Notes: generated by a model not told the origin, from the letters alone. A stretch of DNA of 64,000 nucleotides from Dermatemys mawii (GCA_007922305.1 ML677334.1:22775915-22839914); one strand, 5' to 3'. Numbered from the stretch's first letter, positions 1-11,907 are shown. Numbers and translations: made by a program.

Positions 1-1540
1 TGACACAAACTGGAGTTTCTCTTCCCACTCCTAGGCCTTTTCTTGCCTGAGGCTTTTCCTGCTTTGGCAGACCACTGCCAGGTTCTGCCTGGCTGGAGTC
101 TTTTTCATCTTACACCCCTGGAGTCTGCTTTGTTTCAAGTCTCTTCAAATTAATGTATTTACCCTCTTATTAGGGCTCCTCCGAGGCCTTTCCTGCCTGT
201 AATCTCAATCCCAAGGCCCAGAACTCTCTGCTGGAGCCTGTTAACTCCTAAAAGTCTCTGATCTCCATGAGCATTCCTTTGTCCCACTCCTCCAATTCCT
301 GCTCTTTATAGGGGAACCATGTGATCCCCGTTCAGGTGTGCCTCCTTAATAATCAATGTTGGCTCTCCCCAGGATGGTAGCCCTTGGCAGCAAGCCATGT
401 TACACAAACCAGATCTTTAAAATGGCCCACAGCTGCAATCTGGGCTCTCATTTCCTTTTTATTAGCCATATGCCCACAGTCTTTAGTCTCTCTCCTTCCT
501 AACAATTCCATTGCCTTTTACCCTCCTCACAAACTGTCTCTAACATATATGGGCCTCTAGCTCCCTTAGCATGACAGCCGTGTGCACCACGTAGATATGG
601 AGTTTATCAGGAAGGATGAAGAGTGGAAGATGGGTTAATAGGTCCAGTACCTGTGGGCTAGTTCCTGATTAGAGCTCACAGACCTGGGTGTCAGGTCACC
701 TGAGTTCTAATGTTCTCATTATGGAAAACCCTTAAGAGATTTCTGGTACTTTCTTTGTCTGCTTGATCTAATAAGTCCAGGGGAATAGCTTTTCTCGCTG
801 TTATATGATATTCCTGATCCAAGATGAACTTTCTCAGATTCTCAGGGAGGGTTCTGTAAGAGCTAAGGGTGGAAGTTCAGGTCTGGGGTTTTTTTATTTT
901 ATCCAAACTGCCTGACATGTTGCTAATACTAGAATTCTAAAGTATATTGCTGAATCGTAGTTCTCTTGAGATCCAATTTTGGCTTAAACCCCACCTTTAT
1001 CTGCTGGATCTATGCTGAGACTAGTGGGGAAGAGAAGTGTGCTGTGCTTAGCAGAGCCATGATGATAACACAGGGTGGAATGACTTGGCTGGGTGAGGAT
1101 AATGTGTGGTGAGGTACACACTGCTGCAACTTTAGAAGGAACTCTCCTAATAAGTACCACACAACAGCATACACTCTGTGCAGCTGACCACACTCCATAG
1201 CTAGCATATCATTGACCCCTTGTGGCTATCAAGTGAACGCAATAGCTGGGCCTTGATGCTTCTGAAGTTATACTGGAGGAGAGCAGCTTCCTTCCCACCA
1301 TCCTCTTCTGTCACCAGTGCAGCCACACAGACGTGGAGAAGATTTTCCCACATGTAATTGCATGGACATTTTATTGAAAACTGCAGAAGTCTAGTCCAAA
1401 ATGTTGAAGTATGAATGGGGTCATTTCAGTGGTGCACCTCAGAACGGAACAGAATCACTCAAAACCACAGCAGTGTGTTCAAGGTATTTGCGCATTGATC
1501 AAAGAGGGCACAATATTGTATACAGCTGAGTCACATCTTA
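1..1540. other. Unrecognised intronic sequence, possibly LTR-like at 1-600
   Basis: The first ~580 bases are pyrimidine-rich, with repeated TCTGCCTGG/CCTTTCCTG-type phrases reminiscent of turtle LTR-like dispersed repeats, but no terminal motif or duplication can be seen because the window starts inside it. From ~600 to 1540 nothing was recognised. Confidence 0.3.
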
Positions 1541-1544
1541 TATG

Positions 1545-1875
1545 GGGGTTAAGTTCCAAGGTCTCCACGTAAGATCAAAATCACATATAATCGAGTATAG
1601 CCCGTCACTGGCCCCGCTCAGCCCACTGCTGGCCTGGGGTTCTGTCTGCCGGCCCCTTGCCAGTCAGGGTCCTGACCGCCAGCTCCACTCAGCCTCCTAC
1701 CGGCCCGGGTGAACAGACCCCCAGGCTGGCAGTGGGCTGAGCTGCTCATCTCATTGTCAGTCTGGGATACCAGCCGCCAACCCTGCTCAGCCAGCACTAT
1801 TTGATTTTTTTTTTTCTGCAGAGCGCGTATAGTGAATTTGTGCAAGTTAAATGCGCCTATGATGCGACTCCACTG
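1545..1875 (-). mobile_element. Mariner/Tigger-like MITE, partial
   Basis: The right edge reads, on the minus strand, CAGTGGAGTCGCATCATAGG, a terminal sequence like pogo/Tigger-type elements, followed by ATTTAACTTGC. The left side has weaker related phrases (TAAGATCAAAATCAC, TATAATCGAGTATAG) but no clean terminal repeat and no clear TA duplication. The middle (1610-1790) is a GC-rich degenerate repeat around the words CAGCCCACTGC and GGCCC. Boundaries and orientation are approximate. Confidence 0.45.
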
Positions 1876-3285
1876 AATTGCAAACTGATTAATCCACCAC
1901 TACACAACTGATACATTCTTGATTCAGATGCAATCTTTTCTTCTATTTAATTTGTAGAGAGTGTCAACTAAATATCACCTGGGATAACTATTATACATTT
2001 ATTCTTTTTTTATTTTGCTAATCTAACTCCTTTTTTCTCCTTTCTTTTTTTAATACAATAAGTCATGATTTGAACAGCAGGCTTTGTTTAAGCTGCTGTC
2101 CCTTAAGGCATCTTAAATAGAGCCATGGTGCATCAGGCAGAGCAGAGGTAGCCGTCTTTCTGTTCAGTGAGAATCTGGGGATAAAATGCCTGGGTTTGGG
2201 AACAGGGTCAACCAGACAGTATAAATGTAAATTAATCCAGTAAATGGGTACAGCAATTTGACAGTTAGGTCTCATAGATGTTAAGGTTGGGGGGATCTGC
2301 TTCTGAAATGGAGGAGTTCCCAAGGAGAAGAAACTTCCAGTCATGATTTCTCCCTAGAAGCTTTTGTGGTTTCCACATTCAAACTTCTTATAAAAGATCA
2401 TACAGTATAAAGAGAATTGCTGTCGTTGTCCAATTAAACATAGAAAAGAGACTCTAAAAATGACATTGTAGAGTTCTCTTTCAGTGATTTGCATATTACA
2501 TTTTCTCAGTTTACATATCAAAAGAAGAGTGTATTTCTAATCCCCGGCACTGCAGAGTCAATCTGTGATCTATTAATATCAATTAATATTTTGTCATCAG
2601 AATTTAGCAGACAACTTTGTGAATGATGTATGAAGGAGTAAAAGCCAACTCACTTTTGCATAACTGCAGTGTTTTGTATGGTTCTGCCGTGTTAACAGGT
2701 ATAAAATGTGGCTTTCTTGGACAAGTAAACAGATACGACTAGCAGTTCTGTTCAAGAAGAAGGTGCTGTCTGAACTTGATCACTTTTCTTGACCATAAAC
2801 AAACTCCAATCTTGACTGGAGAGATTGGAAGCCTAAGAGGTAACTTAACTGCTCCAGTAAGGATAGGTATCATTAGCCAGATTATCCACTGCATTAGGGC
2901 CACTTTTAAACTTGCTGTCTGTGTAAAGGCTTGGGAAGATCACCCAAGTATAGTGGGATCCTCTGGTAGCATAGAGCCACTCTAATGATTCCTGTGATAC
3001 ACCCCATTTCCTGCAGCCAGTGTTTGGAGTGTAATGAGGAGAAAGGGATCATAGCTTGCGCTTCCTGGCTGCTGTAATTGCCACTTAGCCCTAATGGTAG
3101 CAGGTGTACATTAGAGGAACCTGCAGACTGCTCTAACTTAGGGGACCAGACCATTACACAGCCAGCCCAGGAGTGGGGAAATGCAAAAGTGGCTCAAATC
3201 TGCTGTTGTCCTTATGCCCTTCTACTGAGCTGTGCTGAGAACTCAATCACTAATGAGGATCCCTATCTGTGATGGTAGCATAGGA
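1876..3285. other. Unrecognised intronic sequence
   Basis: AT-rich intron with short homopolymer T runs near 1985-2055. No repeat family, palindrome or coding segment was identified; several 60-95 codon open frames have no recognisable features. Confidence 0.4.
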
Positions 3286-3424
3286 TGCTGATACACAGGA
3301 CCCTCGCTATAGCCCGGGGTTCAGGATACATGCACGGTCCTGTGCTAACGCAGGGGATGCATGAATGCGGGGTACACGTTGCCATGGATCCCAACTTAAA
3401 TAAATCCCAACGACTGCACTGTAC
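3286..3424. mobile_element. Mariner-like MITE fragment
   Basis: The block starts TACACAGGACCCTCGCTATA and ends GACTGCACTGTA, with TA at both edges, and carries CG-containing words unusual for the flanks (GCTAACGCAGG, GAATGCGGGG). GACCCTCGCTATA-type ends resemble dispersed mariner-type repeats in reptiles. Inverted-repeat matching between the two ends is poor, so the assignment is tentative. Confidence 0.35.
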
Positions 3425-4612
3425 ATGAACCTTTGAGCACACACACACTGTGCTGCATGCTGGTGTAATTAATAAAACTACTGTGACTTCTCTCCAAGCA
3501 GCCTGATGCCTCTCAGTACTTTACCCAGCATTATGATTATCATATGGAAAAAAGTATCAAGGATTGCAAGTGGTAGGACAGAAATGGGACTAAAATTTCA
3601 TAGTGGAGACAAAGATCTGTGTGCACCCAAGTTTGTGTATGCAAATCAGTTTGTGTACATGTAAGTGGATAATGACATGAACAAATGTGGGCATAAATTT
3701 GCATATTTTTCACCCTGACCATCAACCTTAGCTTTTTGAAAATTAGTGCCTTAGTGTATGGCAGAGAAAATGTGGCATCTGAAAACTCACTTACAAGATT
3801 ATCTAAATATTTTATTTCCTTCTAGGAAAAACCTTCATAGACCCAACCCCTTTCTACACTAATCTTATAACAGCCAGATGATTTATGGAGAAAATATCAT
3901 GTGGCTTTTATGTTGTGAGCAACAGCTGAATGATTGCTTCTAAAGTGTTGCTGTTTAGTGAGATATTAATGTAAGGATAATCCATTTACATTTTACTGCG
4001 GAAGTTTTGCAGTGCTTTGGGGATTCATTTATCCTTTGCATTTGCAAAATAGCTGGTACTGAAATAAGCTAAAATCATTCACTATGGAAGAACACAGTAG
4101 GTTTCCAGAAAATAAACACTTTTTAAGGTTTTAGATCAACAGATTGATAAGCAATGTGTTACTAGATAAGGAAATGATTTTTAGAGGTTTTCGAATATAG
4201 TTTTCGTCATGTATGTGGTAAAGCTGGTTAGTTCATTCCATGCCATGTTCTGTTTCAGACACTGTGTATGCATGCTGACTGTAGTTTTGCATTGACCTAC
4301 ATTTTGCAGAACTGATTACATTGTGCCATATTAGAAAGACTAGTGTAGGCATTTTTAGGGGGGAAAAGTTAGAATAAACAAAAGGGGTTATATGTGAAAA
4401 GAGGGTATGAAGTTGTATCAGCTAGCAATGAAATTTCAATTTGTGTTAATCTTAAATTTACTCAGTGCTAAAGTTTATGATGAATCTGCCCTATCCCATC
4501 TAGATTCTATTCCAGTTTCACTCTTTTGGAGGAATTGTGGACAGTCGGATGCTAGGATACATTTATGGTTTGTTAATGAAAAATAATAGGTCAAATTAAC
4601 TCCTACAGACAG
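3425..4612. other. Unrecognised intronic sequence
   Basis: AT-rich unique-looking intron; no repeat ends, palindromes or coding features seen. Confidence 0.4.
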
Positions 4613-4921
4613 TTACATATGTGTGCACATGGCATGCCCCCTGCTTTCTCCCCACCCCAAGGGTCTGTAAGGGCAGCTGCACTGAGTCACTGTATCTCTC
4701 TTGCTCCCAGCAGAGCTTTTTGCACTGGGGGTCCTGACCCAAATGGGGGTTACAAGATTATTGTAGGGGGCGTGGCAAGAACGATGGCTGCTGGGCTGTG
4801 CCCAGCTCCAAAGGCAGCACTGTTGCCAGGAGTAAGGGTGACATGGTATGGGACGGGGGGTCATCATAGCCTGAAATATTTTTGTAGGGGGTCCCAGCAA
4901 AAAAAAGTTTGAGAACCCCTG
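4613..4921. mobile_element. hAT-like element, 3' end preserved
   Basis: The right end, GTTTGAGAACCCCTG at 4907-4921, is the reverse complement of CAGGGGTTCTCAAAC, a terminal motif typical of Charlie-type hAT elements. Upstream, G-rich phrases (CAAATGGGGG, TATTTTTGTAGGGGGTCCC) match non-autonomous copies seen widely in turtles. The left terminal repeat was not found, so the element is probably 5' truncated; open frames on both strands inside it are by-products. Confidence 0.55.
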
Positions 4922-5941
4922 ATCTCCTGCAACATGAACACTGCATAATCTAATTTATAAATGAATATCATGTTACAGTAGGTCCTACTTTAGCATTGCT
5001 AGAAGTAGATGACAATACTGGTCAGAATGCACCGTTTTTGTCATTAGCAGCTCAGATTACCTTCACAGCTAGTTGGGAGGGGAAGGAGCTAATCCTGTAT
5101 TGATCACGTGGCTTAGTGAAATTTGGGGAAGGTGTAGTCACAGGAAAAATGTCTAGCCTGCAGAATGATACTAATTACCAATACTTGGTCACCTAACTGT
5201 TTCATCACTAATAATAAATCAAGCTAGAATGGAAAGCTGATTTCCTTACTGAGATTTTATTCCTTTTTTATTTTTGCATGTCTTGGCTTTCTGTAGGGAA
5301 ACTTTTCAAATGCTTGTAGTTTGACCCATGTGACCTGCTCTGCTCTTTGCCTTGGTATAAAAAAGTACTTCAGTGAAATTGGTTTATATTATTCATGTTT
5401 GACCTGAATAAAAAATAAAAGTATCCTGCCAGTAGATGAATGCTATATTAAAGCAAGGTAGTCATAGTTATTCTTTAAAAAAATTCCTCATTTTTCATTT
5501 TTCTGCTGTTACTCCTTAAATTAAGTCCGATAAAAGACAAGGTGCACATGTGCATTGTGATCCTTGCGTGAGTATGCATGGGCAGGCAATGGTGCAAGCC
5601 AAAGTGCAGCCTGTCACTTTACAACTTAGTATTTTCCTTTAATTGCAACGTAGTCTTGCGGTGAACAGATCTTGCTATGATAAGATAAATGCTAATGTCT
5701 TACTTTGCACCCATTATCTAGATAGGACCAGATTCTGAATGGCACCTGGAAGCAGTTGTAAGGGACCCCCTAACAAGCATACACATGTTCTTTCAAAGCA
5801 GCAGTAAAGATAACCTGCAGAAGTTTGAGCTCATTTTTGCTTTTTTTCAGTGTACAAAAAGGGCCCCAAAAGTGATGGATTTCCTAGTCTCTTTGGCCTA
5901 TTCACCCCGTGCCCCCCAAAAAGAAGACGGAATTATGGGGG
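4922..5941. other. Unrecognised intronic sequence
   Basis: Nothing recognised apart from short A/T runs. Confidence 0.4.
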
Positions 5942-6408
5942 CAGGGGTGAAAGTAATATTAGATTCTTACCGGTACAGGGGCCGGCCCGGCGAGAATGAG
6001 TGAGCTGGAGGGGTCAACCTCCCCCATCCAGCCCATCCGTGCTGCCTGGCCCCCGCTGCCTGGGGCTCCGGCAGCGATTTAAAAGGGTTCAGGGCTCCAG
6101 CCACTGCCATGGTGGTGGCAGCTGGTAGCCCTGAACCCTTTTAAATCACCAGCCCCAGAGCAGCTGCCCTTTTTGCCCCCTCCTGTCGGCAGCCCTGTGC
6201 GGGGGAGGCAAAAGGCAAAGTGCTGCCACAGCACTTTAACATCATCGCCACTTTTGCCTCCCCTGTTGGCGGCCCGGCCAGTTGGGTCCCTACTGGCAGG
6301 GCTGCTGACGGGGAAGGGGCAGCAACATTAAAGACCTTTAGTGTGGGCTGCGTACAGGCCAGTACCAGCTTCTTACCAGTATACCATTCCGGACCACTTT
6401 CACCCCTG
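5942..6408. mobile_element. Palindromic hAT-like MITE (467 bp)
   Basis: Terminal inverted repeats begin CAGGGGTGAAAGT at 5942 and end ACTTTCACCCCTG at 6408, and extend inward, with TTCTTACCGGTA on the left and TACCAG/TTCTTACCAGTA on the right. Inside is a second strong palindrome: GATTTAAAAGGGTTCAGGG at 6076-6094 and its complement CCCTGAACCCTTTTAAATC at 6130-6148. The body is GC-rich (6000-6350). The CAGGG start suggests hAT, but an 8-bp target duplication could not be confirmed. No transposase is encoded. Confidence 0.7.
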
Positions 6409-6559
6409 GGCGGAGGTGAGTCTGCATGTGTTTGGTTTAATTACATTAGAAAATCAGATCTTGTCTGTCCCATTTTTTCTAAAAGACTATGGACAACTGG
6501 CAAGCTAGTAGGATTAAATCATAAGATACCAAGCAAGTGAAACTGCATTGATTGAAAAG

Positions 6560-6808
6560 GAATGTGATTTTCCTTCAGGATACTTAAGAAACTGTTGTTA
6601 TAAACCACACTTCCACCATTGGAAGAAAGGATCTGTTGAATATTCAAGGCTAGATGTATTTCTAAAAGATATGCTGTAGTTTACCCACAAGTTATTGGGC
6701 TCAGAACAGGTATCACTGCATAAAATTCTATGTTCTGTGCTGTGAAGGAGGTCAGACGTGGAGATCATAATAGTGCTTTCTGTCTTAAATCTTATGAATC
6801 TATGAAGT
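6560..6808 (+). mobile_element. CR1 LINE, 3' tail only
   Basis: The end carries the phrase GAAGGAGGTCAGAC...GGAGATCATAATAG followed by CTTATGAATCTATGAA, the typical CR1 3' end with its short ATGAATCTATGA microsatellite. Upstream text (TTCAAGGCTAGATGTATTT, TTACCCACAAGTTATTGGGC) fits the region just after the CR1 reverse transcriptase stop. It is 5' truncated, as most CR1 copies are. The left boundary is approximate. Confidence 0.75.
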
Positions 6809-6929
6809 GGTCAGCAACTTCCACACTGAGAGTACTTGGAGAACTACAGTAAGTTCTCCAACAGAACCTGTTCCATCCCAGACATCTAGATGCTAAGTTG
6901 ATCATTGCACTAGAAATGCAGTTACAAGG

Positions 6930-7476
6930 AAGTGCAAAGGAGTATATAACAGCATTTGCAGATGATACTAAACTAAAGCATAGCATATAATAGCATTTGC
7001 AGATGATACTAAGCTGAAGTTTTCAGATGATACTAAACTGCTCAGAATAGTTAAGACCCAAGCAAACTGTGAAGAACTTCAAAAAGATCTCACGAAACTA
7101 AATGATTGGGCAACAAAATGGCAAATGAAATTTAATGTGGATAAATGTAAAGTAATGCACATTGGAAAAAATAACCCCAACTGTACATACAATATGATGG
7201 GGGCTAATTTAGCTACAACTACTCAGGAAAAAGATCTTGGAGTCATCCTGGATAGTTCTCTGAAGACATCCATGCAGTGTGCAGTGGCAGTCAAAAAAGC
7301 AAACAGGATGTTAGGAATCATTAAAAAAGGGATAGAGAATAAGATGGAGAATATCTTATTGCCCTTATACAAATCCATGGTGCGCCCACATCTTGAATAT
7401 TGTATACAAATGTGGTCTCCTCATCTCAAAAAAGATATACTGGCATTAGAAAAGGTTCAGAGAAGGGCAGTTTGAC
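6930..7476 (+). pseudogene. CR1 LINE reverse transcriptase fragment
   Basis: An open frame (7125-7475, 116 codons) carries the C-terminal third of a CR1 ORF2 reverse transcriptase: FNVDKCKVMHIGKNNP, EKDLGVILDSSLK, LPLYKSMVRPHLEYCIQMWSP and LEKVQRRAV, all hallmark CR1 phrases. Upstream in the same orientation are three copies of the nucleotide stretch coding DDTKL (6961, 6999, 7027), the sequence just after the catalytic FADD. The copy is truncated at both ends: it stops at QRRA with no 3' tail and has no upstream fingers or palm. It acts as a dead LINE fragment, with no host function inferred. Confidence 0.85.
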
Positions 7477-8022
7477 AACCTGTAAATACCCAATGATGCC
7501 AAATTTAAGTCAGTACATTTAAACTTATTGTTATATCTATCATTAATAAGAAGCTACAGTAAACTGGTCAACTCCACTGATATCAGTGCAACAGCATCAG
7601 TTTATGCCAGCAAAGAATGTGGCTGTACATTTGTACTAAAATGATTCCTTAAAAGTAAATAGTGTAATTTTGAGGTTGACACACACTTGTTTTCATCCCC
7701 CGTAAAAAGATTTAAACCCTCCATTAACCAAAACACTCAACTCATCCTTAACTATGGAGTATAATTCACTATGTGTGTTGTGATATGTCTAGAAGCCCCA
7801 AAACAAGTGTTAGAGCCCCATTGTGCTGAGCACTGTACCTGTATACAACAAGATGTCCCAAAGAACTCATAGTTTAACTGTGTCACTGCAAATGAATCTA
7901 ATAGACAGGAGCGTAAGGTAACAGTATGGTGACTGTGGTGAGGTAATGTGCCATGGTCACAGCATGCCAGCTGCCAAGCCATTATTAAGTATTTTGTAGG
8001 CATCACAACACAGGTGAGTCAA

Positions 8023-8051
8023 TTATTATGGAGCTAACCGCTCCATAATAA
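8023..8051. repeat. Short perfect hairpin (12-bp stem)
   Basis: TTATTATGGAGC (8023-8034) and its exact complement GCTCCATAATAA (8040-8051) are separated by a 5-base loop. No flanking T run or family match was recognised. Confidence 0.75.
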
Positions 8052-9009
8052 CATTGGAGATTTAAGGTACAAAGATCTATCAGCAGAAGATGTGCCTTAA
8101 ACCACTGGATAAGGCTGATTCTTGACTTTCTGAGGTCTAATAACTTAACCTGACACTAGTCCATTTTATGTACCTTTTTTCTAATGAGACTTAAACAATA
8201 TTTCTCCTCTTGGACCAGAGGCCAGCGGGAAAGAAGAGACTGTGTCGGGGTAAAGAGGGACAGATTTACGGCAGGTGCTGGGTGCTAGTGTTTTGAGGGT
8301 TTTTTGTTTGTTTGTTGTAAAATAATAATAATAATGGTGGCAGTTTGGAAGCTGCTTAAAGATTTGGAATGTTAGGAATAGTCCTGGTGGAGATGGATTA
8401 TTGATTGAGTGCAAGTGATGTGGTGAAAAGGGCTCAAGTGCAGTTTATCACCATGTATGTGATACCACTACCACCATGTATGTGAGAGGGATGCTATGTA
8501 TGTGTGTGAGAGAGAGATAAAATATACACATTTAAAAAAGCAAATATTTTGCCTTGGGAATTCACCAGATTACATCAACACAAAAAATGGCTTTGGTACA
8601 ATCCGTAATGTGCCAAATGGCATGTATTTTTTTAAATTAACAGGAGAGAGTACGTATGGGCCCCCTTTCAGTAGCTTTATTCCTAAGACCCCTGCAAATT
8701 CTCTCTTTTGAATTCAGTAGCGTGAAAAGAGAAAATGAGGAGACTCAATGCAGGCCAAGGTGCTTGGCCACTGCTATTGCTCTACCCTCTCTGCACCCAT
8801 GAGTGGAATGTGTCACCCATGAGAAAACCTGATGAATATGACTGTTCTAATGCATGAGATCTTGCCTGCTGCTTGTCTCTGGGTAGCACTTTGTTTGACA
8901 CAACAGTGTTTTTTACTTTAATCAGTTAGGCCCCAGATCAGTACTGCAAAGACCTGATCTTAGATCGGGCAGAGGAATCAATCGGTACCATTTTCTGTCT
9001 TTTCAGCTT

Positions 9010-9210
9010 AATCAACGCACTGGCCATGTCTATGGTAGAAAAAATGGAAATGTAATTCATCGCCAGTGTAGCTCTGGCAGTGATAGCAATGGTGAAACGC
9101 AGCGAGTATATCGAGCATGGGCATTTTTAGCACAGTTACTACCACTGATGGGGCTATACCAGTGGAGAGTCCCAGATCCACATGTTGCCTGTATACACAC
9201 AACCTTGATG
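9010..9210. mobile_element. Possible degenerate MITE
   Basis: Phrases such as GGCCATGTCTATGGTAG, GGGCTATACCAGTGGAGA and GAGCATGGGCATTTTTAGC resemble those in reptile MITEs with GTCTAC-type ends. No matched terminal repeats could be drawn, so this is tentative. Confidence 0.25.
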
Positions 9211-10110
9211 GGCACAGTCACTAAAACAAATGTCTTCATTTTCATTTATTCCAATCAGCTACCGGGCTTTACTTAGTCCAAGGTTACTTCCAATTTAATT
9301 TTCTTCTGTGTTCACAGTAAAGCTGCCTTAATAAGCTGTTCTTTGGAGCCATTGCTTGGTGGGATGTGGTTCAAAAAGGACTAGGGAAGATCATGGAACT
9401 TTAGATATCTGTGTTGTTAATTAAATACCATATATGCTGTGTGTTATGATCCATTCCCCGACCCCTTCTTCAACTGTAAACTCTCTTAACTCTGCTAGAA
9501 TGTCACTTAAAGTGAGTAAGTGACACAGTGGTTGAATGTCCTGCCCTCTCTGCAATTTGAAATCTCATTTAGAGCTCAAATGCAAATGAGTGTTGTGGTC
9601 ACATCCCAGGCCCTAGTGGACATTTGCCCACAAAGCAAAATCACAATGAACACAGTATGATCAGTCATTCCTATTCACACCCGGCCCAGCTTAAAACCTA
9701 CTGGGGTCACTGAGAGTCTTTCCATTGACTTCAGTGGGCTTTGGATCAAGTCCATAGTCTGAGGAGTGTAGAAGTAAGCCTGTAATAGTGCTAACCTGAT
9801 CCCTGCTAGCCATGGTGCAAATCAGAGACATTCTTCCTCTTGCTAAAGCTACAAACCTGTCGTAGAAAGGTCAATAAGAGAGGAAAGAGCAGAATGGGCT
9901 TCTGTTTCTTTGACCTTTCTTCCTGAATGTCTCCTCAGCAATTCAGCCAGAGCGTGGCTAAATTTGAGCTCCTTATTTGTCCTTCTAAACCCTCTGCACT
10001 TCCCCCATGCCCTGCTGCTGTTCATAACACCATTACCCTGCCTGCCTCCCAGTCTCACAAAGTGAAGGCTGTTGCAGCTGACAGGACAATGTGCTACTTG
10101 TGTTGGGCCG

Positions 10111-10126
10111 CCCCCCCCCCCCCCCC
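10111..10126. repeat. C16 homopolymer
   Basis: Sixteen consecutive C residues on the + strand, followed by GCAATG. Its true length may be affected by sequencing or polymerase slippage. Confidence 0.95.
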
Positions 10127-11172
10127 GCAATGACCATGCAAGAACCTGGAATTATCTGGCTGCCCCTGCTCCTGTTTTCTTTTAGCAACCCCCATATCTG
10201 CGAGAGGAGAGAGGTTTTGAGGGAAGCGGTATAATAATAGCCATTTAAGAAAACGAAGTATTGCTGATGATGATTAGAGAGATACTAATCTGAAATGTAC
10301 ACAGGTTTGTGGGAATTCACAGTGCATTCTGTTGACTGCATTTTATTAACAAGATGCTTCAAATTTTAATGGGACATTTGCATTATCATTAGTTGAGATG
10401 TTGTTGTTCTCGTTACTCATTTTATTAAAAGAACACCTCAGGAAAATTGACAGTGCAAATAGATCTGTCCCTTGGCCAATCTAACTTACTCTCCGTTTGA
10501 ACACATTTGCCTTTTGGGGGGAGGGCATGGGGGGTGTAATAATGTGTTTCACTATTTTGGGCAGGAGAACTGAAAGTCTGATTTAAGCCTGCACATCTAG
10601 AGGCACAATAACAAATTACCTCTGTTCCTTGATGGGTGGCAAGTTTTGTGACATTTAGCAAAGACATTATTAAGATGTGGTACATTGCTATTCCTATACT
10701 GGAACACTGTGTGGCTGAGCTATAGTGAATTCAAGCTGAGGAAGTGCTAACTAGAACAGACTGGAGTAGAGAAAGCTTTTATGTCTGCATTGCAGCAAAG
10801 AAGCATTACAGTTAATGCATAAATTAATCTGTTACCCTTTCCCCCTGAACTTTAACCCACTTGAAGAGACAAAATGAGACTTTGTGGTTGTGCTCACTAT
10901 AGCGTTTATTCCTTTTTGAGGTAGTCTGTGTCCTTTGTCCTACGTCACCTGCAAAGCTTAAGTATTCAGCCTCTTTCAGGGTGGTGTGCAGCAAGCGGGG
11001 AAGGAAGGTGCACCCTTCACTCAAAGCCAGATGCAGAATTGCTGTTCATCAGCTCACACCAGATATCTGCATTACCTGAGCTACTAGATCCATGTGATTG
11101 TGGATTTGAGGCTCATTTCTTGGCCTGTTCCCAGTCCACCTCCTGTGGCCTTTTATGACAGTCTGTCTAGAA

Positions 11173-11869
11173 CACAGGTGGGCAAACTAAGGCCCATGGG
11201 CCACATGTGGCCTGCCGGCCATTTTTATCTAGCCCGCCAGCTTGGGCCAGGGGGCGGGGCCAGTGGCCCCACCCTCCCAGCCCGGGATGCCGGGCAAGCA
11301 CCGTAAGCTGTGCGGCCCCACGCTTCCGAGCCGGGGGCCGTTCTGACCACAGCAAGCCGCGGGGCCCTGTGCTCGTGAGCCGGGGCCAGGCTAACCACGG
11401 CAAGCTGTGGGGCCCCATGGTCCCGGCCCGGGGTGCCAGGCCGAGCTCGGTAAGATGCACGGCCCCGAGCTCCCAAGCCAGGGTCCAGGCCAAGCGCCGC
11501 AGGGCCCTGCATCCGGCTGAGCAGGTAAGCAAGTTGGGAGGAGCTTAGGTGGTGGGAGCCTGGGAGCTGGTGGTTAGGGTAGGGAGGATCTCGGGAGGGG
11601 GCAGTCAGGGAACAGAGAGCAGGGGGGCTAGATATGGGGTGGGGTTCTGGGGGGGCAGTTAAAGTGGGGAGGTCTCCGGAGGGGGAGATCAGGGGACAAG
11701 AAAGGGGGAAATTGGATGGGTCAGGGTTCTAAGGGGGGCAGTCAGGGGGCGGGAAGTGGATGGGAGTCAGGTGGGGGTGGGCCTTCGCTACCCGGCCCTC
11801 TGCTACCCAGCCCTCCGCACAATTTTGAACCCCAGTGTGGCCCTCGGGCCAAAATGTTTGCCCACCCCG
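11173..11869. mobile_element. hAT (Charlie-like) non-autonomous transposon with 8-bp duplication
   Basis: The element starts CACAGGTGGGCAAAC and ends GTTTGCCCACCCCG, terminal inverted repeats of the CAGGGGTGGGCAAAC type widespread among vertebrate hAT elements. It is flanked by a perfect 8-bp target duplication GTCTAGAA (11165-11172 and 11870-11877). Subterminal GGCCCATGGGCCACATGTGG and GGCCCTCGGGCC are also typical. The interior is not transposase: 11230-11530 is a very GC-rich degenerate tandem repeat and 11545-11790 a G-rich one. Open frames of up to 121 codons on both strands here come from composition. Confidence 0.9.
11230..11790. repeat. GC-rich and G-rich minisatellites inside the hAT element
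   Basis: In 11230-11530 a unit of roughly 60 bp recurs with words such as GGGGCC, CCGGGGTGCC, CCAGGC and AAGC(C/T)G(C/T)G. In 11545-11790 the recurring words are GGGGGGCAGT(C/T)A, GGTTCTGGGG/GGTTCTAAGG and AGGGGACA. Both are degenerate. They give the element far higher CpG content than the surrounding intron. Confidence 0.65.
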
Positions 11870-11907
11870 GTCTAGAATCACAGCATGTAGGAAGTCAGCC
11901 AGTAGGC

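Larger units (their letters stand above)
7481..11164. other. Mostly unrecognised intron, minor repeats
   Basis: No gene. Contains a short hairpin at 8023-8051, an (AAT)n tract at about 8321-8335, GT/GA-rich sequence at 8450-8520, a possible degenerate MITE at about 9010-9210, a fragment with CATTGACTTCAGTGGGCTTTGG at about 9724-9745 of the kind seen in old reptile repeats, and a 16-base C run at 10111-10126. Confidence 0.45.

Noticed and set aside
4613..4912. Paired 95-97 codon open frames on both strands
   Set aside because: Inside a hAT-like non-autonomous element with no transposase similarity.
11167..11548. Overlapping open frames of 95-121 codons on both strands
   Set aside because: They fall in the GC-rich minisatellite of a hAT element; few stop codons are expected from composition, and no domain is visible.
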